From an uncultured Propionibacteriaceae bacterium (GTDB lineage: Bacteria; Actinomycetota; Actinomycetes; Propionibacteriales; Propionibacteriaceae), in contig CALCKT010000032.1 of NCBI GenBank assembly GCA_937965785.1, positions 1 to 35,536 on the forward strand: a DNA stretch of 35,536 nucleotides. Reading direction: 5' to 3'. The notes under the pieces were generated by a model, which saw only the letters and a program-made list of their open reading frames with translations, made no database searches and was not told the origin of the DNA. Shown here in pieces: positions 22,014-29,820 of the stretch. Made by a program: the position numbers and the translations under genes. The number at the start of each line of letters is the position of its first letter. The first letter of the stretch is position 1.

Positions 22014-23492
22014 TCAGACGGGGATTCCGACGTAGATGGTTTCCAGGTACTCGGCGATGCCCTCGGAACCGCCCTCGCGCCCCAGCCCCGAGTGTTTGAC
22101 CCCGCCGAACGGGGCGGCCGGGTTGGAGATCGCGGCGGAGTTGATTCCGATCATGCCGACCTCGAGTCGCTCCGACATCCGCAGTGCGCGGTCGATGTCT
22201 CCCGTGTGGACGTAGGCGGCCAGTCCCACTGGTGAGGAGTTGGCCCAGGTGAGGACCTGTTCCTCGGAGTCGAAGGGAACCACCGGGGCCACGGGTCCGA
22301 ACAGTTCCTCGCAGACCACGGACTCCCCCGGGTCGGTCACGGCCAGCACGGTCGGGCGATAGAAATATCCCGGCCCCGCGACATCCTCGCCTCCCGTGAG
22401 CACCCGGGCGCCACGTTCACGGGCTCCCGAGACGAGTTCCCGGATGCGTTGCCGCTGCCCGGATGTGATGATGGGGCCGATGTCGGTCGCGGGATCGAGC
22501 CCGTTGCCCACGACCAACCCCTCGAACTCGGCGGCGAGACGCGCGGCGAACTCGTCGGCCAGTTCCCGGGAGACGTAGAACCGGTTCGCGGCGTTGCAGG
22601 CCTCGCCCATGTTCCGCAGTTTCGCGGATTTCGCGGCCGTCACCGCGCGGTCCAGGTCAGCATCGCCGAAAACGATGAACGGGGCACAGCCCCCGAGCTC
22701 CATTGAGGTCCGAAGCACGTTGTCAGCGGCTTCTCGCAGCAGCCCCCTGCCCACCTCGGTGGATCCCGTGAAGGAGAGTTTCCGCAGCCTCGGGTCCCGG
22801 AGCAGGGGCCCGGTCAGGGCGGCGGAGGACGAGGTGGGAACCACGTTGACCACGCCGTCGGGAAAGTCGGCCAGCCGGCACGCCTCGGCGAAGGCGAGAG
22901 CGGTCAGAGGAGTCAGCTTCGACGGCTTCAGGACACCGGTGCAACCGGCCGCCAACGCCGGGCCGAGCTTGCGGGTGGCCATCGCCAGGGGGAAGTTCCA
23001 CGGGGTGATGGCCAGAACAGGACCGACGGGACGGGGCATGGTGATCATCCTCAGGCTGCCCTCGGGAGTCGTGGAGTAGCGGCCGTTCAGACGCACCGCC
23101 TCCTCGGAGAACCAGCGGAGGAACTCGGCCCCGTAAACCACTTCGCCGCGCGCCTCGGCCAGGGGCTTGCCCATCTCGATGGTCATCAGGACCGCGAACT
23201 CCTCCGTGCGCTCCACGACGATCTCGTACAGGTTGCGGAGCAGCTCCGCGCGGGCCCGTGGTGCCGTGCGGGCCCAGCCGTCCTGGGCGGCGGCCGCGGC
23301 CTCCAGCGCGGCCAGGCCGTCCCCGGCATCCGCGTCGGCGACCCGGGTGATCACATCTCCCGTCGCCGGGTTGATGACCTCGAACCGCCCACCTCCCCGG
23401 GCCTCGCGCCAGGCGCCATTGATGAAGACCTCGGTCGGGGCGGCGGCGAGCGCCCTCGTCACCAACGGGTTTTCTACGGAAAAGGCCTCCAT
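22014..23492 (-). CDS. gabD: NAD(P)-dependent succinate-semialdehyde dehydrogenase (GabD-like)
   Basis: 492-residue aldehyde dehydrogenase of the succinate-semialdehyde branch, probably making succinate from the semialdehyde. The catalytic pair is Glu265 in SMELGGCAPFIVF and Cys299 in NMGEACNAANRFYV. ITPWNFPLAMATRKLGPALA, SFTGSTEVGRGL and the C-terminal PFGGVKHSGLGREGG are typical. M. tuberculosis and other Actinobacteria use such enzymes as a route around 2-oxoglutarate dehydrogenase, but substrate specificity within this family is hard to assign. ATG 23492 has GGAAGG at 7 nt. It is a single-gene unit between inverted valine tRNA genes; no gabT partner is adjacent. Confidence 0.88.
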   Translation of the reverse strand: MEAFSVENPLVTRALAAAPTEVFINGAWREARGGGRFEVINPATGDVITRVADADAGDGLAALEAAAAAQDGWARTAPRARAELLRNLYEIVVERTEEFAVLMTIEMGKPLAEARGEVVYGAEFLRWFSEEAVRLNGRYSTTPEGSLRMITMPRPVGPVLAITPWNFPLAMATRKLGPALAAGCTGVLKPSKLTPLTALAFAEACRLADFPDGVVNVVPTSSSAALTGPLLRDPRLRKLSFTGSTEVGRGLLREAADNVLRTSMELGGCAPFIVFGDADLDRAVTAAKSAKLRNMGEACNAANRFYVSRELADEFAARLAAEFEGLVVGNGLDPATDIGPIITSGQRQRIRELVSGARERGARVLTGGEDVAGPGYFYRPTVLAVTDPGESVVCEELFGPVAPVVPFDSEEQVLTWANSSPVGLAAYVHTGDIDRALRMSERLEVGMIGINSAAISNPAAPFGGVKHSGLGREGGSEGIAEYLETIYVGIPV

Positions 23493-23699
23493 GACCACAC
23501 CTTCCAGGAATCGGTGAACGGACCCACCTTACGGCTCCGGCCAAGAGGCCGCTGTTGATCCCGGCCACCCCGATGGCGTACCGGAGCGTCCCACCCTCCC
23601 GAACGCACGTCTCCGGTGCGGCGTGTACCCGGCCATCCCGTCGCCGTTCCCAACCTCACGGCGCCGCCCCGCTGACATGAAGCCGGGGAATCCTCCTGA

Positions 23700-23729
23700 T
23701 TGGCGACTCCTCCGAAGGTGCGCTAAAGT
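23700..23729 (+). promoter_or_regulatory. Probable promoter of tRNA-Val(CAC)
   Basis: TTGGCG (23700-23705) and TAAAGT (23724-23729) are 18 nt apart, and the tRNA begins 13 nt after the -10 element. The transcript may continue into the downstream cbiX-like operon, which starts 44 nt after the tRNA with no obvious terminator between. Confidence 0.5.
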
Positions 23730-23741
23730 GGCAGATCGCAC

Positions 23742-23813
23742 GGGCGATTGGCGCAGTGGTAGCGCGCTTCGTTCACACCGAAGAGGTCGGCGGTTCGAAA
23801 CCGCCATCGCCCA
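23742..23813 (+). tRNA. tRNA-Val (anticodon CAC)
   Basis: 72 nt; acceptor stem GGGCGAT/ATCGCCC, anticodon arm CTTCG-TTCACAC-CGAAG giving CAC (reads GUG), T-arm GGCGGTTCGAAACCGCC. CCA is not encoded (CCG follows). It shares most of its 5' half with the tRNA-Val(GAC) gene on the opposite strand. Confidence 0.96.
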
Positions 23814-23857
23814 CCGATGCTCCTCACGAAAGCCAACCAGCCGCAAGGAGGAGAGGC

Positions 23858-24622
23858 ATGTCGGCACCAGCCATCGTGCTTGTCGCACGAGGCGACGACG
23901 ATCCTGCCGTCCGAACCTCCTTGGATGTCGTGACCAACCACCTCCATCGGCTGCGCCCGGACCTCAGGGTTGGTCTCGGTCTCCTGAACAGCACCACCCC
24001 AACGGTCCGCGAGGCCGTCACGGCCCTGGCCGAGACCGGGGTGGAGGAGATCGCGATGGTTCCGATGGACCTGGTTTCAGCGACCGACCACTCCCCCGTG
24101 CTGACCCAGGCCCGCGAGGAAGTTGGCGCGGCCAATCCCGGGCTGAGCATCGTCATCGCACGCCCCATCGGACCGGACATCGATCTGTTGAACGTCCTGG
24201 ACACCAAGCTGCGCGAGGCGCTTCACCGCGCGAACGCCGTCGAGGTGGACGCCCTGGTTCTCGCCTGCCCGGACGGGGGGGATCTCAGGGGAAGCGCCCT
24301 GCTCGCCCGGAGGGCCCGGCAGTGGAGCGCACATCACAAACTTCCGGTGCAGCTCGCGCAGAACGACATCACCGGTCGCGCAACCGCCCTCGCCATCAAC
24401 GCGCTGCGCGGCCAGGGACGGCGGCACATAGCCGTCGGTTCCCTGTTCCTGACCCCCGGGCCCGTTTTCCGGGCCCACCAGCAGGCTGCCATCAGGGCGG
24501 GGGCCCTGGCGGTCACCCCTCCGATAACGGAGAATCCCCGAGTCACCGAACTGATCCTGGCCCGCTACGCCTTCGCGGCCATGCGGCTGCTCGACATCGA
24601 TCCCCACGAGGACGGAACATGA
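23858..24622 (+). CDS. CbiX/SirB-like chelatase-fold protein with degenerate active sites
   Basis: 254 residues forming two tandem chelatase-like halves, as in long CbiX/SirB proteins (sirohydrochlorin ferro/cobaltochelatases). The first half starts APAIVLVARGDDDP where chelatases have VAHGSR, so the first metal His is replaced by Arg10; His78 in SATDHSPVLTQA remains. The second half has LVLACPDGGD and VGSLFLTPGPVFRAH in place of HGS and H-motifs. Similarity and layout support the fold, but metal insertion is doubtful. AAGGAGG gives a strong start at 23858, and the frame open to 23756 overlaps the tRNA and is not used. Its stop overlaps the msrB start (ATGA). Confidence 0.72.
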   Translation: MSAPAIVLVARGDDDPAVRTSLDVVTNHLHRLRPDLRVGLGLLNSTTPTVREAVTALAETGVEEIAMVPMDLVSATDHSPVLTQAREEVGAANPGLSIVIARPIGPDIDLLNVLDTKLREALHRANAVEVDALVLACPDGGDLRGSALLARRARQWSAHHKLPVQLAQNDITGRATALAINALRGQGRRHIAVGSLFLTPGPVFRAHQQAAIRAGALAVTPPITENPRVTELILARYAFAAMRLLDIDPHEDGT

Positions 24623-25059
24623 CAACCGACTTCCCTCTCGACCTCCCCGACCAGGAATGGCGAAACCGGCTGGACGATCTCGAATACCACGTGCTGAGGG
24701 AAGCAGGAACAGAGGCCCCCTTCACGGGCGAATACACGGACACCACCACCGAGGGGGTGTACGAATGCAGGGCCTGTGGAACCGAGCTGTTCCGCAGCGA
24801 GGCGAAATTTTCCTCCCACTGCGGCTGGCCCAGTTTCTTCGAGCCCTTCGCGGGGGACCGGGTCATCTACCTGGAGGACCACTCCATCCCCGGGCGTCCC
24901 CGCGTCGAGGTCCGGTGCACGGCCTGCAATTCCCACCTGGGGCATGTCTTCCGGGGCGAGGGATACGGCACCCCAACGGACGAGCGGTACTGCATAAACT
25001 CAATTTGCTTGCGTCTCGTTCCGGCGTGCCATCAAACCAGCCCGGGAGAAGACACATAG
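24619..25059 (+). CDS. msrB: Peptide-methionine (R)-S-oxide reductase
   Basis: 146-residue MsrB reducing methionine-R-sulfoxide in oxidised proteins. Four zinc cysteines are present as CRAC (about 50-53) and CTAC (about 99-102). SSHCGWPSF is the substrate-pocket motif, and the catalytic Cys125 lies in ERYCINSICLRL. The ATG overlaps the upstream chelatase-like gene's TGA, so the two are translated together. MsrB next to a chelatase-fold protein is an odd pairing; it may be only positional. Confidence 0.94.
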   Translation: MTTDFPLDLPDQEWRNRLDDLEYHVLREAGTEAPFTGEYTDTTTEGVYECRACGTELFRSEAKFSSHCGWPSFFEPFAGDRVIYLEDHSIPGRPRVEVRCTACNSHLGHVFRGEGYGTPTDERYCINSICLRLVPACHQTSPGEDT

Positions 25060-25069
25060 GCTCACTTCC

Positions 25070-25642
25070 GTGACGCTAGCTCCGCCCAACATGGCCGACC
25101 CCGAGTTCCAGCATGCCCTGGAGGAATTCGCCAGCATGCAGTGGCGCTCAGGGATCAAGGCCGAGGAGATAGGCTCCCCGCAGCGGATTGCGCCGTTCTC
25201 CATAGCCATGGCGCTGGACTTCATCGAGGATGACGAGGAGTTGGGAACCGGGCGGTTGATATTGCTGCACGATCCCGCCGGCAACGAGAACTGGGAGGGA
25301 CGGTTCCGTCTGGTCTCCTATGTGCGGGCCGAGGTGGATCAAGAAATGGTCACCGACCCGTTGCTGCCCGAGGCGGCCTGGTCCTGGCTGACGGATGCGC
25401 TCTCCAAGCACGCAGCCGCCCACCGGGCCCTGGCCGGGACCGTGACCGCGTCCTACGGCCGGGGGTTCGGGGAACTGAGAACGCACCAGGCCGAGGTGGA
25501 GGTCCGGGCGTCCTGGACCCCGGTTCTGGACAACCGCCACAAGATGACCGCTCACCTCAAGGCCTGGCAGGATCTTCTCGGACACATTTCAGGGCGTCCA
25601 CCGCTGCCCCGTGGAGTGGTGCAGTTCCCGGGGCGTGCATGA
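25070..25642 (+). CDS. DUF3000 family protein
   Basis: 190-residue soluble protein of the actinobacterial DUF3000 family (Rv2680-like), function unknown. It has FQHALEEFASMQWRSGIKAE near the N-terminus and RFRLVSYVRAEVDQEMVTDP mid-protein, and ends with TAHLKAWQDLLGHISGRPPL. In many Actinobacteria, including M. tuberculosis, it precedes an RNase D gene and then dxs on the opposite strand, as here. GTG 25070 has TAGGCT 7 nt upstream whose TAG is the msrB stop. The stop overlaps the next ATG (ATGA). Confidence 0.9.
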   Translation: MTLAPPNMADPEFQHALEEFASMQWRSGIKAEEIGSPQRIAPFSIAMALDFIEDDEELGTGRLILLHDPAGNENWEGRFRLVSYVRAEVDQEMVTDPLLPEAAWSWLTDALSKHAAAHRALAGTVTASYGRGFGELRTHQAEVEVRASWTPVLDNRHKMTAHLKAWQDLLGHISGRPPLPRGVVQFPGRA

Positions 25643-26850
25643 ACCAGTTCGTCGAGCAGCCACGGGAAGCCCTGCGCCCCCTGGTGGACACCCCCGAAGC
25701 TCTCGACAACTGCATGGACTCCCTCTCCCGCGGGATCGGGCCCGTGGCATTCGACGCGGAACGCGCCCACGGCCACCGGTACTGGCCCAAGGCGTATCTC
25801 TTCCAGATCCGACGCGAAGGAGCCGGCACCTGGCTGATAGACCCCATCGCCTTCGAGCACGGGGGCGAGACGGAACTCGGCGGGCTCGTCGGCGCCTGCT
25901 CCGACGCACCGTGGATCATTCACGCGGCATCGCAGGATCTTCCCTGCATGCTGGATGTGGGCATTCATCCTCCCGCCCTGTTCGACACCGAATTGGCGGG
26001 ACGTCTCCTCGGGGCCCCGTCAGTCGGTTTGGCAGCCCTTCTCGACACGAAACTCGGCATCCGGTTGCGCAAGGCGCATTCGGCGGACAACTGGGCCACT
26101 CGCCCGTTGCCGACCTCCTGGCTGACCTACGCGGCCCTTGACGTCGACTACCTGATCGAGTTGGCCGATGTCCTGCGCACCGAGCTCGTCGCCGGGAATC
26201 GCATCGCCTGGGCCGAGGAGGAGTTCACCCACACCCTGCAGGTCTTCTCCACCCCACCCGCCCCCCGGAAGGAACCGTGGCGGCGCCTGTCGGGCATCCA
26301 GGGTTTGAAACACCCGAGGCAACTGGCCGTGGCGCGGGCGCTCTGGCAGGAACGGGACCTCGTGGCCCGACGAAGGGACCGCCCGCCCTCCCGGATCCTG
26401 ACCGACGCCGCAATCGTTGAATTCGCTTCGGGAGTGGACCCAGTTGGCCCGCTCCCGGACGCCCCCGGGTTCTCCAGGATTCCCGGGTTCAACACCCGCG
26501 GGGCGGCAAGGTACCGGGCCAACTGGGTCCGGGCCGTCGATTCGGTATCCCGGCTGTCCCCCGCCGAGTACCCCTCACGCCGCCCGGAACCGAACGGCAT
26601 ACCCCAGCCGCGCTCCTGGGAGCGCAACGACCCGGAACGCTGGGAACTCTGGAAAAAGATCCGCGCAGACGTCGACACGCTGGCCGGGGAACTCGGAATC
26701 CAACCCAGCCTCATAGCGCCCTCCGCGATCCTGCAGGCCTTCGTCCACAACTGGAAGCCCGGCAGCGACCCCCGGAGCGTGCTGCTGGAGACCGGTTCCC
26801 GGAACTGGCAGATCGATCTTCTGCTGCCGTTGCTCACCAGGCATCCCTGA
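25639..26850 (+). CDS. Ribonuclease D-like 3'-5' exoribonuclease with HRDC domain
   Basis: 403 residues. The DEDD exonuclease domain has Asp39 and Glu41 in AFDAERAHG, the second Asp in HAASQDLPCML, and the third motif around TYAALDVDYLIEL (Y-x3-D type). An HRDC domain follows from about residue 215 (IQGLKHPRQLAVARALWQER). RNase D-type enzymes trim structured RNA such as tRNA 3' ends. It is the last gene of the chelatase-like/msrB/DUF3000 operon and converges on dxs. Confidence 0.92.
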   Translation: MNQFVEQPREALRPLVDTPEALDNCMDSLSRGIGPVAFDAERAHGHRYWPKAYLFQIRREGAGTWLIDPIAFEHGGETELGGLVGACSDAPWIIHAASQDLPCMLDVGIHPPALFDTELAGRLLGAPSVGLAALLDTKLGIRLRKAHSADNWATRPLPTSWLTYAALDVDYLIELADVLRTELVAGNRIAWAEEEFTHTLQVFSTPPAPRKEPWRRLSGIQGLKHPRQLAVARALWQERDLVARRRDRPPSRILTDAAIVEFASGVDPVGPLPDAPGFSRIPGFNTRGAARYRANWVRAVDSVSRLSPAEYPSRRPEPNGIPQPRSWERNDPERWELWKKIRADVDTLAGELGIQPSLIAPSAILQAFVHNWKPGSDPRSVLLETGSRNWQIDLLLPLLTRHP

Positions 26851-26876
26851 GACAACCACACGGTTCGGTCGCTCAT

Positions 26877-26911
26877 GCCCGGCCGGACTAAACCCCTCAG
26901 GCCGGTTGGGC
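26877..26911 (+). terminator. Possible hairpin at the RNase D / dxs convergent junction
   Basis: In plus-strand RNA GCCCGGCCGG (26877-26886) can pair with CCGGUUGGGC (26902-26911), with two G-U wobbles and a 15-nt loop. There is no T-tract, and on the minus strand the wobbles become mismatches. It could help end the RNase D transcript; support is weak. Confidence 0.3.
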
Positions 26912-28804
26912 GGCCGTTCGCCGTCGCTGAAGTATCTTCTCGAGCACCCGGCGGGCTATGTGGCGCGACGTCAGGCCGAGCTCCTCCAGAACCTCACCGC
27001 GGGTTCCCTGGGCGAGGAACTCCTGTTCGATGCCGAAGGCGAACAGCCGGGTCTCGGGTGCCTCTTCGGCGAGCCTCGCCCGCAGCCTCTCCCCCAGCCC
27101 GGCGACGACCAGGTTGTCCTCGATGCTCACGACGGTTTCGTGTTCGCAGGCCAGTCCGATCAGCTCGGGGCTGAGCGGGATGCACCAAGCGGGATCCGCG
27201 ACCGTGCACGCCAGTCCCGCCGCGGAGAGTTTTTCCGCCACTTCGAGTCCGGTTCCCGCGAACTGGCCGTATCCGATTATCAGAACACTGGCACCGGCGT
27301 CGACGCGAAGCAGGTCGACCCGGTCACGTCCCACACCCCGGCTGGTGATCGCGGGCATCTCATCCGGGAGGCGTTCCTTCGAGTAGCGCAGCACCGTCGG
27401 GGCGTCCCGGACCGTGACCGCCCGCTCCAGCGCCGCGACCAGCCGGGTCTGGTCCCTCGGCGCCGAGACCTCGATGCCGGGCACGATCCCCAGCATCGAC
27501 AGATCCCACATGCCGTTGTGGCTCGGGCCGTCGGTTCCGGTCACCCCCGCCCGGTCCAGCACGAGGGTGATTCCCTCCCCGTGAAGGGCCGCGTCCATCA
27601 GGACCTGGTCGAAGGCCCGGTTCAGGAAAGTGGCGTACACGGCGACGACGGGATGCATTCCGGCCCGGGCCAGCCCGGCGGCGGAGACAACGGCGTGCTG
27701 CTCGGCGATGCCCACGTCGAAGACCCGGTCCGGGAAGGCCGCCGCGAACCTGCCGAGCCCCGTCGGGTGCAGCATGGCGGCCGTGATGGCCACGACGTCC
27801 GGTCTGCGTTCCCCGATCCGGACCATGGCCTCACCGAAGGCATCGGTCCAGGTGGCCTGTACGGCGTCGCTGAGCGGCTGACCGGTGATCTCGTCGATCC
27901 TCCCGACTGCGTGGAACTGGTCCTCCTCGTGCTCCTCGGCAGCCTTGAAACCCTTGCCCTTGCGGGTGATGGCGTGAACCAGCACGGGCCCCTCGAACTG
28001 TCGTGCCCGTTCGAGATGGCCGACCACCGCACGGATGTCGTGGCCGTCTATCGGCCCCGTGTACTTCAGACCGAGATCGGAGAACATCCCCTGCGGCGCG
28101 AGAACGTCCTTGACCCCGGTCTTGAACCCGTGCAGCAGGTCGTAGACGGGACGTCCCAGAACCGGGGTCCGGTGGAGCCGGTTCTTGATGAAACTCAGGG
28201 TCCGTTCGTAGCGCTGATCGGTGCGCAATCCCGCCAGGTGCTTGGCCAACCCACCGACCGTCGGTGTGTAGGAACGGCCGTTGTCGTTGACGACGATCAC
28301 GATCTTCAGGTCAGGTTGGGCCGCTATGTTGTTCAGCGCCTCCCAAGCCATTCCGCCAGTCAACGCACCGTCACCGACCACCACGACCACGGTGCGTTCC
28401 TCCCCGCGCAGGCGGAATCCCTTGGCCAGCCCCTCGGCCCAGGACAGGGCTGTCGAGGCGTGGGAGTTCTCGACCCAGTCGTGTTCGGACTCGGAACGGG
28501 ACGGATAGCCGGACAGGCCTCCCCGCTGCCTGAGATGCTCGAATCCCTCGGCCCGGCCGGTCAGGATCTTGTGGACGTAGGACTGGTGCCCCGTGTCGAA
28601 GATGATCGGGTCGTGGGGCGAGTTGAAGACCCGGTGGATACCCAAGGTGAGTTCGACGACACCGAGATTCGGCCCGAGGTGCCCACCCGTGCGACTGACC
28701 CGGTTGATCAGGAAGCCACGGATCTCGGATGCGAGGCTTGTCAGCTGGCGGCGCGAGAGCGTTCGCAGGTCACGCGGGCCACCAATCTTGGCGAGCAGGG
28801 ACAT
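26897..28804 (-). CDS. dxs: 1-deoxy-D-xylulose-5-phosphate synthase
   Basis: 635-residue thiamine-diphosphate enzyme condensing pyruvate with glyceraldehyde 3-phosphate, first step of the non-mevalonate isoprenoid pathway. It shows GGHLGPNLGVVELT, FDTGHQSYVHKILTGR, the ThDP motif GDGALTGGMAWEALNNI, and the transketolase pyrimidine domain with DVGIAEQHAV and DRAGVTGTDGPSHNG. ATG 28804 begins the family-typical SLLAKIGGPRDLR and has TAGACT 7 nt upstream, so a leaderless start is likely; the frame stays open to 29038 but that stretch overlaps the divergent gene. Confidence 0.95.
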   Translation of the reverse strand: MSLLAKIGGPRDLRTLSRRQLTSLASEIRGFLINRVSRTGGHLGPNLGVVELTLGIHRVFNSPHDPIIFDTGHQSYVHKILTGRAEGFEHLRQRGGLSGYPSRSESEHDWVENSHASTALSWAEGLAKGFRLRGEERTVVVVVGDGALTGGMAWEALNNIAAQPDLKIVIVVNDNGRSYTPTVGGLAKHLAGLRTDQRYERTLSFIKNRLHRTPVLGRPVYDLLHGFKTGVKDVLAPQGMFSDLGLKYTGPIDGHDIRAVVGHLERARQFEGPVLVHAITRKGKGFKAAEEHEEDQFHAVGRIDEITGQPLSDAVQATWTDAFGEAMVRIGERRPDVVAITAAMLHPTGLGRFAAAFPDRVFDVGIAEQHAVVSAAGLARAGMHPVVAVYATFLNRAFDQVLMDAALHGEGITLVLDRAGVTGTDGPSHNGMWDLSMLGIVPGIEVSAPRDQTRLVAALERAVTVRDAPTVLRYSKERLPDEMPAITSRGVGRDRVDLLRVDAGASVLIIGYGQFAGTGLEVAEKLSAAGLACTVADPAWCIPLSPELIGLACEHETVVSIEDNLVVAGLGERLRARLAEEAPETRLFAFGIEQEFLAQGTRGEVLEELGLTSRHIARRVLEKILQRRRTAAQPA

Positions 28805-28896
28805 GACTGACAGTCTAGAGGCTCTCCCAAGGAACGGACACCTTGTAGCATTACCGCTCCGGACCGCGTGTTCGCCTCTTCCCTGCGGAACAGACT

Positions 28897-28910
28897 CTCG
28901 GAAATCCGAG
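28897..28910. promoter_or_regulatory. Palindrome upstream of the zinc-ribbon gene
   Basis: CTCGGA-AA-TCCGAG is a perfect 6-bp inverted repeat 19 nt upstream of ATG 28929 and just before TACGCT, a possible -10 element. It may be an operator in the dxs/zinc-ribbon divergent region. Evidence is positional only. Confidence 0.3.
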
Positions 28911-28928
28911 GCGATACGCTTTTCAACC

Positions 28929-29603
28929 ATGGACGAAGTGCTCCGGGCCGTGCCCCGCGTCAACGTCTGGGTGACCTGTCCCAGGTGCTCCGGGCCGGCA
29001 CACGTGCTGCGAAACCGTGTCGTGTGCACTGCTTGCACCTGGACACGCGAGGGAGCCAGACCGGGTCATTGGTGCGCCTGCTGCCGGGAATGGGAGGCGG
29101 ACCGGCCCGTGGCCGTGAAACTCGCCCGGACCGTGCTGTGGTTTAGGTGCGGCGTCTGCGGAGCGCGGAAGGAGGAAATCCGTTCTCATGTGGCCCGGCA
29201 GAGACACGGGGTTCCGGTGCCCACCTGTTCCTGCGGTTCACCGATGCTCCTGGATGCGCATTGGTACCGGGGAATCGATTCTCCGGCGGTCCGCGATGGT
29301 TTCGACGCCCTGTACGGCCTGCCGTTCCATCTCGCGGTTCCCTGCGCGGGACACACCCTGTGGGTGGCTAATCTGGAACATCTCAACCACGTGGAGAGTT
29401 TCGTCGCCGCCAAGCACCGCCTGCGCCTCGACTTCACCGACGAGTCCACCAGGTACTGGGAGCTCTGCCACCGGTTGCCCGCCTGGATCATCCGGGCCAA
29501 GAACCGGACCAAGGTGCTCGCAGGCCTGGGGAAGCTGCGGCGCATGGCAATGGCCCTCTCTTCCGAGGACGCGGCACAGGTTTTCATTCCCAGAGCTCCA
29601 TGA
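28929..29603 (+). CDS. Zinc-ribbon protein of unknown function
   Basis: 224 residues. The N-terminal half carries paired cysteines that look like two or three zinc ribbons: Cys17/20 with Cys33/36, a CACC cluster at 49-52 with Cys74/77, and Cys100/102 in TCSCG. The C-terminal half has YGLPFHLAVPCAGHTLWVAN followed by LEHLNHVESFVAAKHRLR, which I recall from uncharacterised TFIIB-type zinc-ribbon proteins. No catalytic motif is recognisable. ATG 28929 is chosen because the longer open frame back to 28593 lies inside dxs; TACGCT is 8 nt upstream and no Shine-Dalgarno sequence is seen. Confidence 0.8.
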   Translation: MDEVLRAVPRVNVWVTCPRCSGPAHVLRNRVVCTACTWTREGARPGHWCACCREWEADRPVAVKLARTVLWFRCGVCGARKEEIRSHVARQRHGVPVPTCSCGSPMLLDAHWYRGIDSPAVRDGFDALYGLPFHLAVPCAGHTLWVANLEHLNHVESFVAAKHRLRLDFTDESTRYWELCHRLPAWIIRAKNRTKVLAGLGKLRRMAMALSSEDAAQVFIPRAP

Positions 29604-29758
29604 CCGATGCGCCATCCTCCGGAATCAAATGCTCTCGAAAGCCCGGTCCCGGATGCTCCCCGGCCTGCCCGTCCATGTGGACACCCCAGATGCAACTCAT
29701 CATTGGGGTCCACCGGAGAAACTGAAGTGCAGACCGGCAGGTCAAGCCATCAAACGAG

Positions 29759-29794
29759 AGTTGGTGGGGCGGGGATCACCCCGCCCCACCAACT
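29759..29794. terminator. Strong bidirectional hairpin between convergent genes
   Basis: A perfect 16-bp stem, AGTTGGTGGGGCGGGG (29759-29774) against its reverse complement (29779-29794), with a 4-nt ATCA loop. It sits 27 nt after the permease stop on the minus strand and about 155 nt after the zinc-ribbon gene stop. The T-rich tails are poor on both sides, but the stem is exceptionally stable. The 29604-29758 stretch before it holds no gene I can support. Confidence 0.75.
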
Positions 29795-29820
29795 GATTCC
29801 TTCTCCGGAATGGGCACTCG

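Noticed and set aside
23623..24618. Large N-terminal extension of msrB (478-residue frame)
   Set aside because: It would overlap tRNA-Val(CAC) and the whole chelatase-like gene; the extension is Arg/Gly/Pro-rich and MsrB is complete from 24619.
26906..28810. 634-residue plus-strand frame opposite dxs
   Set aside because: Antisense shadow of dxs, with no recognisable domain and biased composition.
28593..28928. Upstream extension of the zinc-ribbon gene
   Set aside because: It lies antisense within the dxs coding region; the cysteine motifs start only after ATG 28929.
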